Shown here: positions 53,650-63,044 of the stretch, one piece after another
Numbering within the stretch: the stretch's first letter is position 1
How the letters are laid out: every line of letters starts with the position of its first letter
Program-made: the position numbers and the translations under genes
The notes under the pieces: model-generated
Database searches by the model: none
What the model was told of the DNA's origin: nothing
Seen by the model: the letters and a program-made list of their open reading frames with translations, nothing else
Source of the DNA: Cognatundibacterium luofuense
GTDB lineage: Bacteria > Pseudomonadota > Gammaproteobacteria > Burkholderiales > Burkholderiaceae_D
Reading direction: 5' to 3'
Assembly (NCBI RefSeq): GCF_018139685.1
Contig: NZ_JAGSPN010000001.1
Span: 124,001-188,000, forward strand
Length of the DNA: 64,000 bases

Positions 53650-54522
53650 TCATGCGGCAGGCTTGCGGGCGGTGGTCAGTAAAATCACGCTGCCCAGAAT
53701 GATGGCCATCGCGATACCGGCTTTCGAGGATAAAGTTTCGCCGCCGAAGCTTACGCCCAGCGCTACCGCAATCACCGGATTCACATACGCATAACTGGCG
53801 GCCAGTCCCGCCGGTACTTTGGATAACAGATACATATACGCGCTGAACGCCAGCAGCGAACCGGCGACCACCAGATACACCCAGGCGCTGACTGCCTGCC
53901 AGGTGACCGGGCCGGTCATGCTCTCACCGCGAATCAGACTGGCGATCACCAGAAACACACCACCGGCCAGCATTTCGCTGGCAAAGCCCATGCCGCCTTT
54001 CGCCATTTTCAGTTTCTTTTGCGACAGCACCGAACCCACGTCCCAGCACAGAATCGCTGCCAGCAATAAGATCAGCCCGACCGGTTCGGCTGCGAACGTG
54101 CTGTCCGACGCCAGCAACACCGCACCGGCAAAGCCCGCCAGAATGCCTGCCCATTCCTGACGGCGTGGCCAGTCACCGAACAGGCCGGACAGGCTGGATA
54201 AAATCATCGGCGAACAAGCAATAAACACTGCCGTCAGACCGGAAGATACATATTGCTCCGCGCAGGCCGTCAGACCCGTACCGCCACTCAGCATCAGCAC
54301 GCCGATGATGCCGCCGTCGCGCCACTCGCGCAGCGTCGGATTCGGTGCGCCGCGCCATTTCATCCACGCATACAACAAACCACCGGCCACCACAAAGCGG
54401 GTGCCTATCATCATCAGCGGCGGAAACGAGGTCAGCGCGACCTGAATACCAAAATAGGTAGAGCCCCAGACGATATAGACCGTCAGCAGGGCGAGCACAA
54501 CATTGCGGGGTAAATGACGCAT
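53650..54522 (-). CDS. EamA/DMT-family exporter
   Basis: A 290-residue protein with ten membrane helices in two EamA repeats (VYIVWGSTYFGIQVALTSFP at the start of the first; the second begins near GLILLLAAILCWDVGSVLSQ). DMT proteins of this subgroup export amino acids or metabolites. It is divergent from an Lrp/AsnC gene, 140 bp apart, which makes an amino-acid substrate under Lrp control likely. Confidence 0.85.
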   Translation of the reverse strand: MRHLPRNVVLALLTVYIVWGSTYFGIQVALTSFPPLMMIGTRFVVAGGLLYAWMKWRGAPNPTLREWRDGGIIGVLMLSGGTGLTACAEQYVSSGLTAVFIACSPMILSSLSGLFGDWPRRQEWAGILAGFAGAVLLASDSTFAAEPVGLILLLAAILCWDVGSVLSQKKLKMAKGGMGFASEMLAGGVFLVIASLIRGESMTGPVTWQAVSAWVYLVVAGSLLAFSAYMYLLSKVPAGLAASYAYVNPVIAVALGVSFGGETLSSKAGIAMAIILGSVILLTTARKPAA

Positions 54523-54662
54523 AAATGGCAGGTAGTATCAGCAGGTGAAAAAGTGCAACAGAATACGGATAGTGTACGTAAGTAAAATGCCGTTTTGAAT
54601 GGATAGATCACGGTATTTCAGGTACATTTCTTTGAAAGAAAATGAAAAAAGGCAGGTTTACC

Positions 54663-55109
54663 ATGAAAATCGAAGTTGACGTGATGGATGCCCGTATCCT
54701 CGATATTTTGCAGGAAGATGCCCGTGTCAGCCTCGCCGAAATCGGACGCCGCATTCACCTGAGCCAGCCCGCCGTGGCAGAACGCATACGCCGCCTTGAA
54801 GGCGCTGGCGTCATCACCGGCTATCATGCGCGCGTGAATCCGGAAGCGCTGGGCTATGGCATCACCGCGTTTGTGCGCATCGCCACCCGTTCCAGCGACG
54901 TGCCGGTGCTGCAGATCGTCGATCAGATGCCGGAAGTGATTGAATGCCATGCGATCACCGGCGAGGATTGCGTGATCGTGAAAGTGATTGCGACCAGCGT
55001 GCGTGAACTGGAACGTGTGATTGCCGGACTGGCACGCTGCGGTGTCACATCGACTTCGCTGATCTTATCGTCATCGGTGGAACGCCGCGCTGTGCGGCCT
55101 GCGGGATAA
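54663..55109 (+). CDS. Lrp/AsnC-family transcriptional regulator
   Basis: The start at 54663 (AGG upstream) gives 148 residues. The N-terminal helix-turn-helix is typical (DARILDILQEDARVSLAEIG...LSQPAVAERIRRLEGAGVI), followed by the RAM ligand-binding domain (VIECHAITGEDCVIVKVIA). It lies between the divergent EamA exporter and a LysR gene 2 bp downstream. It most likely senses an amino acid and controls the exporter. Confidence 0.9.
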   Translation: MKIEVDVMDARILDILQEDARVSLAEIGRRIHLSQPAVAERIRRLEGAGVITGYHARVNPEALGYGITAFVRIATRSSDVPVLQIVDQMPEVIECHAITGEDCVIVKVIATSVRELERVIAGLARCGVTSTSLILSSSVERRAVRPAG

Positions 55110-55111
55110 GT

Positions 55112-56044
55112 ATGGAAATCCGCCAGCTGCGTTATTTTGTCGCGATTGTGGATCACGGCTCACTGTCACGGGCAGCGCGCGTGCTGCACATTGTGCAACC
55201 GGCACTGACGCAGCAAATTCAGTCGCTGGAAGAAGAACTCGGGACGCAATTACTGCACCGTTCCGCACAAGGTATGCAGGCGACTGAAGCCGGTAAGATT
55301 TTTTACGAGCATGCTCAGGCTATCCTGAAGCAAATCAGCGATGCGCGCAGCGCCGTCACCCAGATTACTGATTCGCCGAGCGGCACGGTCGAGCTTGGTA
55401 TTCCGCAGAGTGTGTCGGCAGCGCTGGCGTTTCCGTTACTGAAAGCAGTACGCGAAAGCTACCCGGATATTACGTTTCAGCTGACCGAAGAACTGACCGG
55501 TAATCTGACCGAGCAGTTACGTTCCGGTCGTCTGAATCTGGCGATTCTGTTTGACGACGGCCAGTTATCCGGCTTTCACACCCAGCCGCTGGTGGAAGAA
55601 GACATGATGTATGTCACACGCGCCGGTTCGCAATTTGCCTGCAAGCGGAAATCGATCAGGCTGGACCAGCTTGTACGCGCACCGCTGATTCTGCCCAGCC
55701 TGCAGCATGGTGTGCGTCCGCGTATCGAACAGGTATTGCGTGAGCAGGGAAAATCGACGGAGCAAGTCATCGAAATCACGTCGATTGCGATTCTGAAGTC
55801 GGCGCTGCTGGCGGATATGGGCGCAACCATCTTACCGGTGTCGCCGTTGCTGCCGGAAATTCTGCGCGGTGAAATGGTGGCAGTGCCGGTCAGCGATGCA
55901 AAACTGAGTCGCACAGTCAGTTTGTGTTCTTCTAAAAATATTCCGTTAACAAACGCCGCCCGTGCGGTGGCAAAGCGGGTACAGGAAGTGACGCGGCAAC
56001 TGGTCAGCAGCGGCGACTGGCCGGATGTGAAACTGCTGACCTGA
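55112..56044 (+). CDS. LysR-family transcriptional regulator (Nac-like)
   Basis: A 310-residue LysR regulator with HTH at residues 3-60 (IRQLRYFVAIVDHGSLSRAA...QPALTQQIQSLEEELGTQLL) and a substrate-binding domain from about residue 90. The sequence is closest in style to the Nac/nitrogen-assimilation branch. It directly follows the Lrp gene, so the two regulators share a transcript. Its target cannot be read from here. Confidence 0.87.
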   Translation: MEIRQLRYFVAIVDHGSLSRAARVLHIVQPALTQQIQSLEEELGTQLLHRSAQGMQATEAGKIFYEHAQAILKQISDARSAVTQITDSPSGTVELGIPQSVSAALAFPLLKAVRESYPDITFQLTEELTGNLTEQLRSGRLNLAILFDDGQLSGFHTQPLVEEDMMYVTRAGSQFACKRKSIRLDQLVRAPLILPSLQHGVRPRIEQVLREQGKSTEQVIEITSIAILKSALLADMGATILPVSPLLPEILRGEMVAVPVSDAKLSRTVSLCSSKNIPLTNAARAVAKRVQEVTRQLVSSGDWPDVKLLT

Positions 56045-56071
56045 TTTAGGGCGGTGCATCTGTAAGGAATA

Positions 56072-56629
56072 TCAGACTCTGCACAATTGCCAGACGGTTG
56101 CCGGTGGCAGATTACGCCAGACCCGGCATTGTGCCTGCCAGCGCAAGGGTACACCGGAAGACAGCGGAAACGGTGGTAAGCGTCCGTAACTGAACTGCAC
56201 CACGCTGCCGCCACGCATCACCAGATCCTGATACGCTTTCGCCACCCGTCGTGCCTGTCGTAAGGGCAGGGATTTGAACGGCAGCGAAGAGACTACCAGC
56301 ATCTGATCTGCACATTGCATCGCATGCGTCAGTACCTGCTCTGCACGCTGCTCCAGTACCGTCAGTTGCGGAAAACGCTGACGTAACACACTGGCCAGCG
56401 GCGGTGAACACTCGACCACCTGCAAGCGTTCACGTCCGAAACGTGCGACCAGTGCGCGCGTCAGTGCGCCGCTGCCTGCACCGATTTCCAGCAGACTGCC
56501 TCCGCGGTCACTGGCAGCGGCGACCTGCGCCATCGCATGCGCCAGATGACGGGAAGAGGGCAGTACCGCACCGACTTCTGCCGGTGCGCGCAATAAAGCC
56601 TGAATAAACGGCAGCATGCAGGTACTCAT
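56072..56629 (-). CDS. SAM-dependent methyltransferase (phospholipid/KsgA-like)
   Basis: A 185-residue class I methyltransferase with the SAM-binding motif LLEIGAGSG at residues 46-54 and a VECSPPLA motif II. The preceding GAVLPSSRHLAHAM is characteristic of phospholipid N-methyltransferase-like and rRNA dimethylase-like proteins. Its start overlaps the end of the upstream cystathionine lyase gene by 4 bp. Confidence 0.8.
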   Translation of the reverse strand: MSTCMLPFIQALLRAPAEVGAVLPSSRHLAHAMAQVAAASDRGGSLLEIGAGSGALTRALVARFGRERLQVVECSPPLASVLRQRFPQLTVLEQRAEQVLTHAMQCADQMLVVSSLPFKSLPLRQARRVAKAYQDLVMRGGSVVQFSYGRLPPFPLSSGVPLRWQAQCRVWRNLPPATVWQLCRV

Positions 56630-57783
56630 CCCGCTTGCAGCGTTTTCAGCGCCTGTGCCAGATCGCGGATCAGATCGGCCGGATGTTCAATCCCCACAGA
56701 CAAGCGCAGCAAATCCGGGCCGATGCCTTTTTCCCGTCGCAATGCTTCCGGAATGGCAGCATGGGTCATGGACCACGGATGGTTAATCAGACTTTCAACG
56801 CCGCCCAGACTTTCTGCCAGCGTGAATACCTGTAAGGCTTGGGTGAAGCGCTTCACGCCTTCAGCATCAGTGCGCAAACGTACAGACAACACGCCGCCGC
56901 TGCCATCCGGCAGATATTTTTTCGCCAGTGCATGCTGAGGATGGGAAGGATGGCCCGGATAAATTACATTTTCAATTTCCGGCTGTTCTGCCAGCCAGCC
57001 CGCGATATGCAGCGCGCTTTCACTGTGACGCTGCATGCGCAGACCCAGTGTGCGCAGGCCGCGCAATGCCAGAAAGCTGTCGAACGGCGATAACACAGCA
57101 CCGACCGCATTTTGCAGCCAGCGCAGTTTGTCACCGAGCGCCGCATCTTTAACGATCAGTGCGCCGCCGATCACATCGGAGTGACCATTCAGATATTTGG
57201 TCAGCGAGTGCAGCACAATGTCCGCACCCCATTCAAACGGACGCAACAGCGCCGGTGTCGAGAAGGTTGCGTCCACCAGTGTCAGCGCGCCGTTTTCACG
57301 GGCAATACGGGCGATCTCTGCAATGTCCGGCAGTTTCAGTAAAGGATTGGTCGGTATTTCCAGCCAGACCAGACGGGTTGCCGGTGTGATGGCTTGTTTA
57401 ATCGCATCCAGATCATCCGGTGCGGCATAGCGCACATTCAGATTACTGCTGCGTTTTTTAACCTGCTCAAACAAGCGCCAGGCACCACCATATAAATCGT
57501 CAATGGCGACCACTTCGCTGCCGGCTTCCAGTAATTCCAGTACTGTCGTCATCGCACCGAGACCGGACGCAAATGCCAGTCCGGTATGGCCGCCTTCCAG
57601 TTCTGCCAGTGCTTTTTCTAAAGCTGCACGACTAGGATTGCCACTGCGGCCATATTCGTAGCCGGTGTGTTCGCCCGGTGCAGGCTGGACAAACGTGGAG
57701 CTCAGATAAATCGGTGGCATCACAGCACCGGTGGCGTCCGGTGTATAGCCAGCATGAACAAACAGGGTATCGCGGTGTTGCAT
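56626..57783 (-). CDS. Cystathionine gamma-lyase/synthase (PLP)
   Basis: A 385-residue PLP enzyme of the Cys/Met metabolism family. The PLP lysine is Lys196 in HSLTKYLNG; SSTFVQPAPGEHTGYEYGRSGNPSR and SGLGAMTTVLELL complete the cofactor pocket. It lies 9 bp downstream of cystathionine beta-synthase, so gamma-lyase activity (reverse transsulfuration, homocysteine to cysteine) is the best reading, but gamma-synthases are hard to tell apart by sequence. Confidence 0.88.
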   Translation of the reverse strand: MQHRDTLFVHAGYTPDATGAVMPPIYLSSTFVQPAPGEHTGYEYGRSGNPSRAALEKALAELEGGHTGLAFASGLGAMTTVLELLEAGSEVVAIDDLYGGAWRLFEQVKKRSSNLNVRYAAPDDLDAIKQAITPATRLVWLEIPTNPLLKLPDIAEIARIARENGALTLVDATFSTPALLRPFEWGADIVLHSLTKYLNGHSDVIGGALIVKDAALGDKLRWLQNAVGAVLSPFDSFLALRGLRTLGLRMQRHSESALHIAGWLAEQPEIENVIYPGHPSHPQHALAKKYLPDGSGGVLSVRLRTDAEGVKRFTQALQVFTLAESLGGVESLINHPWSMTHAAIPEALRREKGIGPDLLRLSVGIEHPADLIRDLAQALKTLQAG

Positions 57784-57792
57784 GATTTCTCC

Positions 57793-59160
57793 TCAGTTCT
57801 GGCGTTGCCAGTAATTCAGTACGTCAGTTTGGGTAATCAGACCCAGAAAACGGCCGTTTTGGACGACCGGAGCGGTTTTGTCTTTGCGGAACAGGCTGAG
57901 CAGATCTTCCAGCGAATCATCCGGTGCCAGCGTCAGCAAATCGGTCGTCATGACGCTGCGTACAGGTTGTGCGAACTGTGCGTGGCTGACCCGTACTGCG
58001 TTCAGTACGTCCCACTCATCAATCACGCCGACCAGTGTGTCTTTACCTTCGATCACCGGTAACTGCGAAATATCGTGTCTGCGCATTTTGCGATACACAT
58101 CGGCCAGTGATTCGGATGGACGCGCCGTGATGGTTTCACCATCGGCATGAGAGCGCATAATCAGGTCACGCAAATCGTGATGACGAACCCGAGGGCGCAA
58201 ACCCTGATCGGTCAACCAGTTATCATTAAACTGTTTAGAAAGATATTTATTTCCGCTGTCGCAAATAAAGGTCACGACGCGCTTTGGTGTTTTCTGCGCA
58301 CGGCAGAAACGCAGTGCAGCAGCTACTAGCGTGCCGCTGGACGAGCCGGCGAGTATGCCTTCCTGTTCCAGCAAGGCGCGTGCGGTGTGGATACTTTCTT
58401 CATCACTGATGCTGTAAGCTTCACGTACCGATGAAAAGTCTGCCATCGGTGGAATGAAATCTTCACCGATACCTTCCACGCGCCAGCTGCCGGCTTTACC
58501 GAAGCGTCCGGTTTGAATGTAATCTGCCAGAATAGAGCCTTGCGGATCGGCCAGCACAAAGCCGACTTCCGGAGCAGTCGCTGCAAAATATCGGCTGAGG
58601 CCGGTCAGTGTGCCGCAGGAACCGACACCGGTGACAATCGCATCCAGCCGCTGTTCCATTTGCTCCCAGATTTCCGGGCCTGTGGTTTCCACATGGGCCT
58701 GCGGATTGGCTGGATTGCTGAACTGATCAATATAGAAAGCGCCGGGTGTTTCATCGGCCAGCCGCTTTGCCAGATCCTGATAGTAGGCCGGATCGCCTTT
58801 TTCCACGTCCGAGCGGGTCAGAATCACTTCTGCACCCATGGCTTTCAGTTGCTGGATTTTTTCGGTACTCATTTTGTCCGGCACCACCAGTTGCAGGCGA
58901 TAGCCTTTACGTACCGCAACCAGCGCCAGACCCAGACCGGTATTACCGGCAGTGGCTTCAATAATCGTGCCGCCCGGTTGCAGCTGGCCGGATGCTTCAG
59001 CAGCCTCAATCATCGCCAGCGCGATACGGTCTTTGATGGAGCCGCCGGGATTCTGGCTTTCCAGTTTGACATACAGTTCGCACGGCCCGGTATCAATACG
59101 GGTCAGACGGACGAGCGGGGTGTTTCCGATCAGACGGAGAACGGGATCATGTACAGACAT
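57793..59160 (-). CDS. cbs: Cystathionine beta-synthase with two CBS domains
   Basis: The start MSVHDPVLRLIGNTPLVRL at 59160 gives 455 residues. PLP lysine is Lys43 in PGGSIKDR and the glycine loop is EATAGNTG. The catalytic core is followed by a C-terminal pair of CBS motifs (about residues 340-450, e.g. YRKMRRHDISQLPVIEGK and KTAPVVQNGRFLGLITQTDV), a likely S-adenosylmethionine sensor. With the next gene it forms a reverse transsulfuration pair. Confidence 0.9.
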   Translation of the reverse strand: MSVHDPVLRLIGNTPLVRLTRIDTGPCELYVKLESQNPGGSIKDRIALAMIEAAEASGQLQPGGTIIEATAGNTGLGLALVAVRKGYRLQLVVPDKMSTEKIQQLKAMGAEVILTRSDVEKGDPAYYQDLAKRLADETPGAFYIDQFSNPANPQAHVETTGPEIWEQMEQRLDAIVTGVGSCGTLTGLSRYFAATAPEVGFVLADPQGSILADYIQTGRFGKAGSWRVEGIGEDFIPPMADFSSVREAYSISDEESIHTARALLEQEGILAGSSSGTLVAAALRFCRAQKTPKRVVTFICDSGNKYLSKQFNDNWLTDQGLRPRVRHHDLRDLIMRSHADGETITARPSESLADVYRKMRRHDISQLPVIEGKDTLVGVIDEWDVLNAVRVSHAQFAQPVRSVMTTDLLTLAPDDSLEDLLSLFRKDKTAPVVQNGRFLGLITQTDVLNYWQRQN

Positions 59161-59970
59161 AGTAATTAAAGTAAAAAATTCAGAAAACGCTGCGACGTCA
59201 GATAGCATTGAACCGGCTGAATATTCAGCAGTATCAGTTTCCGGCGGGCAGGGGAAGAGTGAGTATCAGTGACAGCGTCAACACGACGCGCACATACACA
59301 TGAAGCAGGATGCTTCACGCTGAGCAAGCTGGCAGCAGATCAGGAAGGCTGATGTGTCGGTTCGCATGGATGATTTCAGACTCAGGGTAACAGCCGGTTA
59401 AAAAAGAAATTTAGAACTCATTTCATCAATAGCCACGAGTGCGAACGCGGGGTGTCGGGATGCAGTGCGCGGCGCCGTTGCGCAGCACAGGCTGGTGCCT
59501 GTGCAAGCGACGCAACAAAGCAATGCGCCCGGCACCTCCGTTCCCGGAGGGTTTGCCTCATAGCGCACGCTGGACAGCGTTGGACGCGTTGTGAATAGCA
59601 CCGCTATTCACTGCCTTGTCCGCCTTGCCAGCCCGCGCTATGAGACAAACGCATCTCGCGGGTATTGATGAAATGAGTTCTAATCATCACTAAGATTGAA
59701 TTTTTAATATACTAATTAAGGACTGGTATGGTGAGAACGAATAAAAATGAGGATCATCATGCAAATTCCGATTAAGACTGTCAGGGGTAGCCGGATATGA
59801 CGGGAATCTGAGGTAGAAAGCCGGAAACATGCGCAATTACCGTTTCCGGACTTTTCCGGTGTCAGAAATTTTTTTTGAAGTTTCTGTGCACAGAGGGGAG
59901 AGCGTTACCGGAAAGCAGCTTCCGGTAACGTCTGAGTTGAGTTGCTTTTGAATACGGACGGATTCCGAAA
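59161..59970. other. Large intergenic region with MITE-like element and hairpins
   Basis: About 800 bp without a credible gene. It holds a 273-bp element with terminal inverted repeats (59411-59683) and, nearer glk, two hairpins: CCGGAAAC.../GTTTCCGG near 59832-59860 and CGTTACCGGAA/TTCCGGTAACG at 59903-59930. The second may end glk transcription, though it has no T-run. Confidence 0.6.
59411..59683. mobile_element. 273-bp MITE-like element with 21-bp perfect terminal inverted repeats
   Basis: The ends are exact complements over 21 bp; they start TTAGAACTCATTTCATCA (59411) and close TGATGAAATGAGTTCTAA (59683). The GC-rich interior has nested dyads (CTCATAGCGC/GCGCTATGAG and GAATAGC/GCTATTC) and encodes no transposase. 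TA lies at both outer borders. The features fit a non-autonomous derivative of an IS5- or IS630-like element. Confidence 0.8.
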
Positions 59971-60969
59971 TTAATGCGCAGATTGCTGGCGGTGTAGTGC
60001 GGATAAGCCGATCAATGCCGGATAGGCTTCGGTAATGACATACACTGGTATTGCTGCGAGGTAATCCTGAAAGCGGCCTTTGTCTTCAAAACGGGCGCGG
60101 AAGCCGGAGTGCTGAAAGAAGTCACCAAGCCGTGGCACGATCCCGCCGCCTATATAAATGCCTTTGCGAGCGCCCAGTGTCAGCGCCAGATTGGCTGCAA
60201 TGGTTCCCAGCATCTCGCAAAAAGTAGAAAGTACTTCGGTGCAGATTGCACATTCTCCCTGCAATCCGCGTAATAAAATCGCTGGCGGTTCCAGTGGTGT
60301 AACGGACTTTTTCTGCAGTTCAGCCAGTGCGCGGTACATCAGAGATAAGCCGGGGCCGGATAGCAAACGTTCTGCGGATACATGCGGAAATTCGCTCCAG
60401 ACAACATCAAGGATCGCCGCTTCCTTTGCATTGCCTGGTGTAAAGCTCGCATGTCCGCCTTCACTGTGTAAAGGCAACCAGCGTTCGCCGCAGGGAATCA
60501 GGCCAGAGACACCGAGTCCGGTACCTGCGCCAAGTAAACCAATTGCGCTGTCAGCCAGTGGCTGATGGCCACCCACCTGAAAATACTGATGGGCTTGCAA
60601 GTGCGGTAATGAAAGTGCCAGCGCCGTAAAGTCATTCACAACATGCAAACGTTCCAGCCCGAAATGTGCGCGGACAGCACTGACCGAAAATTCCCAGTGG
60701 TGATTGGTCATACGGATCTGATCACCATGAACAGGATTGGCAATCGCAATGCCGGCATGCCGCACTTCCTGCGCACCGGCAGCAAGGCTGGCTTCATCCT
60801 GCAGATAGTGCTGCATTGCTGCTTCCAGACTGGCGTAGGCGGCGCAGGGCAGAACTTTCACAGCACTTAACTGGCCGGGCGCAGTTTCAATCGCAAAACG
60901 GGCATTGGTGCCGCCAATATCCGCCAGCAGCAAAGGACAGGCGGGAGAAATAGCGTAGGAATCGGACAT
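59971..60969 (-). CDS. glk: Glucokinase
   Basis: A 332-residue Glk-family hexokinase with LLADIGGTNARFAI (ATP phosphate loop), HVVNDFTALAL (catalytic Asp), GAGTGLGVSGLIP and SEGGHASFTPG. It phosphorylates glucose delivered by the ABC transporter encoded upstream; 12 bp separate it from the ATPase gene, so it is the last gene of that operon. Confidence 0.92.
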   Translation of the reverse strand: MSDSYAISPACPLLLADIGGTNARFAIETAPGQLSAVKVLPCAAYASLEAAMQHYLQDEASLAAGAQEVRHAGIAIANPVHGDQIRMTNHHWEFSVSAVRAHFGLERLHVVNDFTALALSLPHLQAHQYFQVGGHQPLADSAIGLLGAGTGLGVSGLIPCGERWLPLHSEGGHASFTPGNAKEAAILDVVWSEFPHVSAERLLSGPGLSLMYRALAELQKKSVTPLEPPAILLRGLQGECAICTEVLSTFCEMLGTIAANLALTLGARKGIYIGGGIVPRLGDFFQHSGFRARFEDKGRFQDYLAAIPVYVITEAYPALIGLSALHRQQSAH

Positions 60970-60981
60970 CTGATGCTCCGT

Positions 60982-62118
60982 TTATTGCAGACTTTGTTCC
61001 GATGCCGGATCGAAGAATACAGATTTGGATAAGTCGAAAGCGAGCCGCATAGGCTGACCGGGTCTGGCGGCGGCACGCGGATGGGTCCGGCAAGTCAGGC
61101 GGGTTGCATTGAAGCTGGAAAATACCAGCGTATCCGGCCCGGTTGGTTCGGTCAGGTCAACGATGCAATCCACTTCGGTAGGGTGATGCGCATCACTGTG
61201 TTCAGCCCGTCTTGCGCTGGCAGCATCGGTAACATGTTCCGGTCGTATGCCGAGCACGACTTCACCGTTTGCCGGTGCAAGACGGCGAATCGCATCAGCC
61301 TGTGCAGCGGGTATCGGCAATAAAGTGGTGCTGTTCTGATGCTCAAGCACAAATTGCAATTGCTGTTGTTCCTGACGTACTTTGCCACGGATAAAATTCA
61401 TCGAGGGCGAACCGATAAAGCCAGCAACAAACATATTGGCCGGACGATCATAAATTTCCTGCGGGCTGCCGAATTGTTGTACCACGCCGTCGCGCATCAC
61501 CGCGATTTTGTCGCCCAGCGTCATCGCTTCCACCTGATCATGGGTGACGTACACAGTGGTGGTTTTCAGGCGCTGGTGCATGAGTTTGATTTCCGCGCGC
61601 ATTTCCACACGCAGTTTCGCATCCAGATTCGATAAGGGTTCGTCAAATAAGAATAAGGACGGGTTGCGTGCAATCGCGCGTCCCATCGCAACCCGTTGAC
61701 GCTGTCCACCGGACAAGTGCGCAGGCTTACGATCCAGTAAATGACTGATTTGCAGTGTTTCCGCTACGCGGTCAACAATCTTTTTTTGCTCTGCCACTGC
61801 AACGCGGCGTATTCCGAGTCCGAAGCAAATATTTTCGCGTACGGTCATGGTCGGATATAAAGCATACGATTGAAACACCATTGCAATATCACGCGACTTC
61901 GGTGGCACATCATTGACACAGCGATCACCGATATAAATACCACCTTCAGATACGTTTTCCAGACCAGCGATCATATTCAGTAAAGTGGATTTTCCGCAGC
62001 CGGAACCGCCAACCAGAATCAGGAACTGGCCATCTTCAATATGAAGGTTCACACCTTTTAAAATCTCGGCACCATTCGGGTACACCTTACGCACATCGCG
62101 TATCAATAAGCTCGCCAT
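60982..62118 (-). CDS. Sugar ABC transporter ATPase (MalK/UgpC/GtsD type)
   Basis: A 378-residue ATPase with Walker A GGSGCGKST, signature LSGGQRQRVA, Walker B LFLFDEPLSNLD and a C-terminal TOBE/regulatory region (VVLGIRPEHVTDAAS). AAGGAG precedes the ATG by about 9 bp. MalK-type ATPases energise carbohydrate uptake. The order permease-permease-ATPase-glucokinase points to glucose (Gts-like). Confidence 0.9.
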   Translation of the reverse strand: MASLLIRDVRKVYPNGAEILKGVNLHIEDGQFLILVGGSGCGKSTLLNMIAGLENVSEGGIYIGDRCVNDVPPKSRDIAMVFQSYALYPTMTVRENICFGLGIRRVAVAEQKKIVDRVAETLQISHLLDRKPAHLSGGQRQRVAMGRAIARNPSLFLFDEPLSNLDAKLRVEMRAEIKLMHQRLKTTTVYVTHDQVEAMTLGDKIAVMRDGVVQQFGSPQEIYDRPANMFVAGFIGSPSMNFIRGKVRQEQQQLQFVLEHQNSTTLLPIPAAQADAIRRLAPANGEVVLGIRPEHVTDAASARRAEHSDAHHPTEVDCIVDLTEPTGPDTLVFSSFNATRLTCRTHPRAAARPGQPMRLAFDLSKSVFFDPASEQSLQ

Positions 62119-62180
62119 TTATTCAGTCTCCTTCTGTTATTTCTTTATGTTGAATCTCCGCGTCGTTTCCGTTTCGCGGA

Positions 62181-63044
62181 TTATCCTTTGACCGCACCGG
62201 CAGTCAGGCCGCGTACAAAGTATTTCCCGGCTACCAGATACAGCCCCAGCGTCGGCAATGCGGCAATGATGGCGGCAGCCATATTCACGTTGTATTCAGT
62301 CACTCCGGTGGAGGTATTCACCAGATTATTCAGCGCTACCGTGACCGGCTGCGCATCGGTACCGCCGAACACCACGCCGAACAGGAAGTCATTCCAGATC
62401 TGGGTGAACTGCCAGATGAAGCAGACCATGAAAATCGGTAGCGACAAAGGAAGAATCACGCTGCGGTAAATACGGAAAAAGCCTGCACCGTCTATACGTG
62501 CTGCTTTCACCAGTTCATCCGGTACGCTGACGTAGTAATTACGGAAAAACAGCGTTGTAAATGCTACGCCGTACACGATATGCACCATGACGAGGCCAGT
62601 CGTTGTATTCGACAAACCTGCCAGTCCGAGTAAGCGTGCCATCGGCAGTATCACGACCTGAAAAGGAATAAAACAGCCGACCATCAGTGCAGTAAAAACG
62701 ATTTCGGAACCACGGAATTTCCAGTGCGCGAGTACATAGCCGTTGACGGAACCGATCATTGTGGAAATCAGTACCGCAGGCACAGTGATCCTGACTGAGT
62801 TCCAGAAGTACGGCGCCAGTCCTTCACAACTGACACCGGTACAAGCTCCGCTCCAGGCTTTTTGCCAGGCTTGCAGGCTGATCTGATGTGGTAAGTCCAG
62901 CAGATTGCTGCTGCGGATTTCATCCAGTGTTTTCACTGACGTGGTCAGCATGACGTACAAAGGCGCGAGGTAATACAAAGCGCACAGGAACAGCAGGGTA
63001 TAGATAAACAGACGGCCGATACGGCCCTGAGATTCAGCGCGCAC
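62181..63044 (-). CDS. Sugar ABC transporter permease (MalG/GtsC type)
   Basis: A 287-residue permease with six membrane helices and the EAA loop AARIDGAGFFRIYRSVILPL, which docks on the ATPase. N-terminal FIYTLLFLCALYYLAPLYVM matches the MalG branch. It overlaps the upstream permease gene by 11 bp. Confidence 0.9.
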   Translation of the reverse strand: MRAESQGRIGRLFIYTLLFLCALYYLAPLYVMLTTSVKTLDEIRSSNLLDLPHQISLQAWQKAWSGACTGVSCEGLAPYFWNSVRITVPAVLISTMIGSVNGYVLAHWKFRGSEIVFTALMVGCFIPFQVVILPMARLLGLAGLSNTTTGLVMVHIVYGVAFTTLFFRNYYVSVPDELVKAARIDGAGFFRIYRSVILPLSLPIFMVCFIWQFTQIWNDFLFGVVFGGTDAQPVTVALNNLVNTSTGVTEYNVNMAAAIIAALPTLGLYLVAGKYFVRGLTAGAVKG

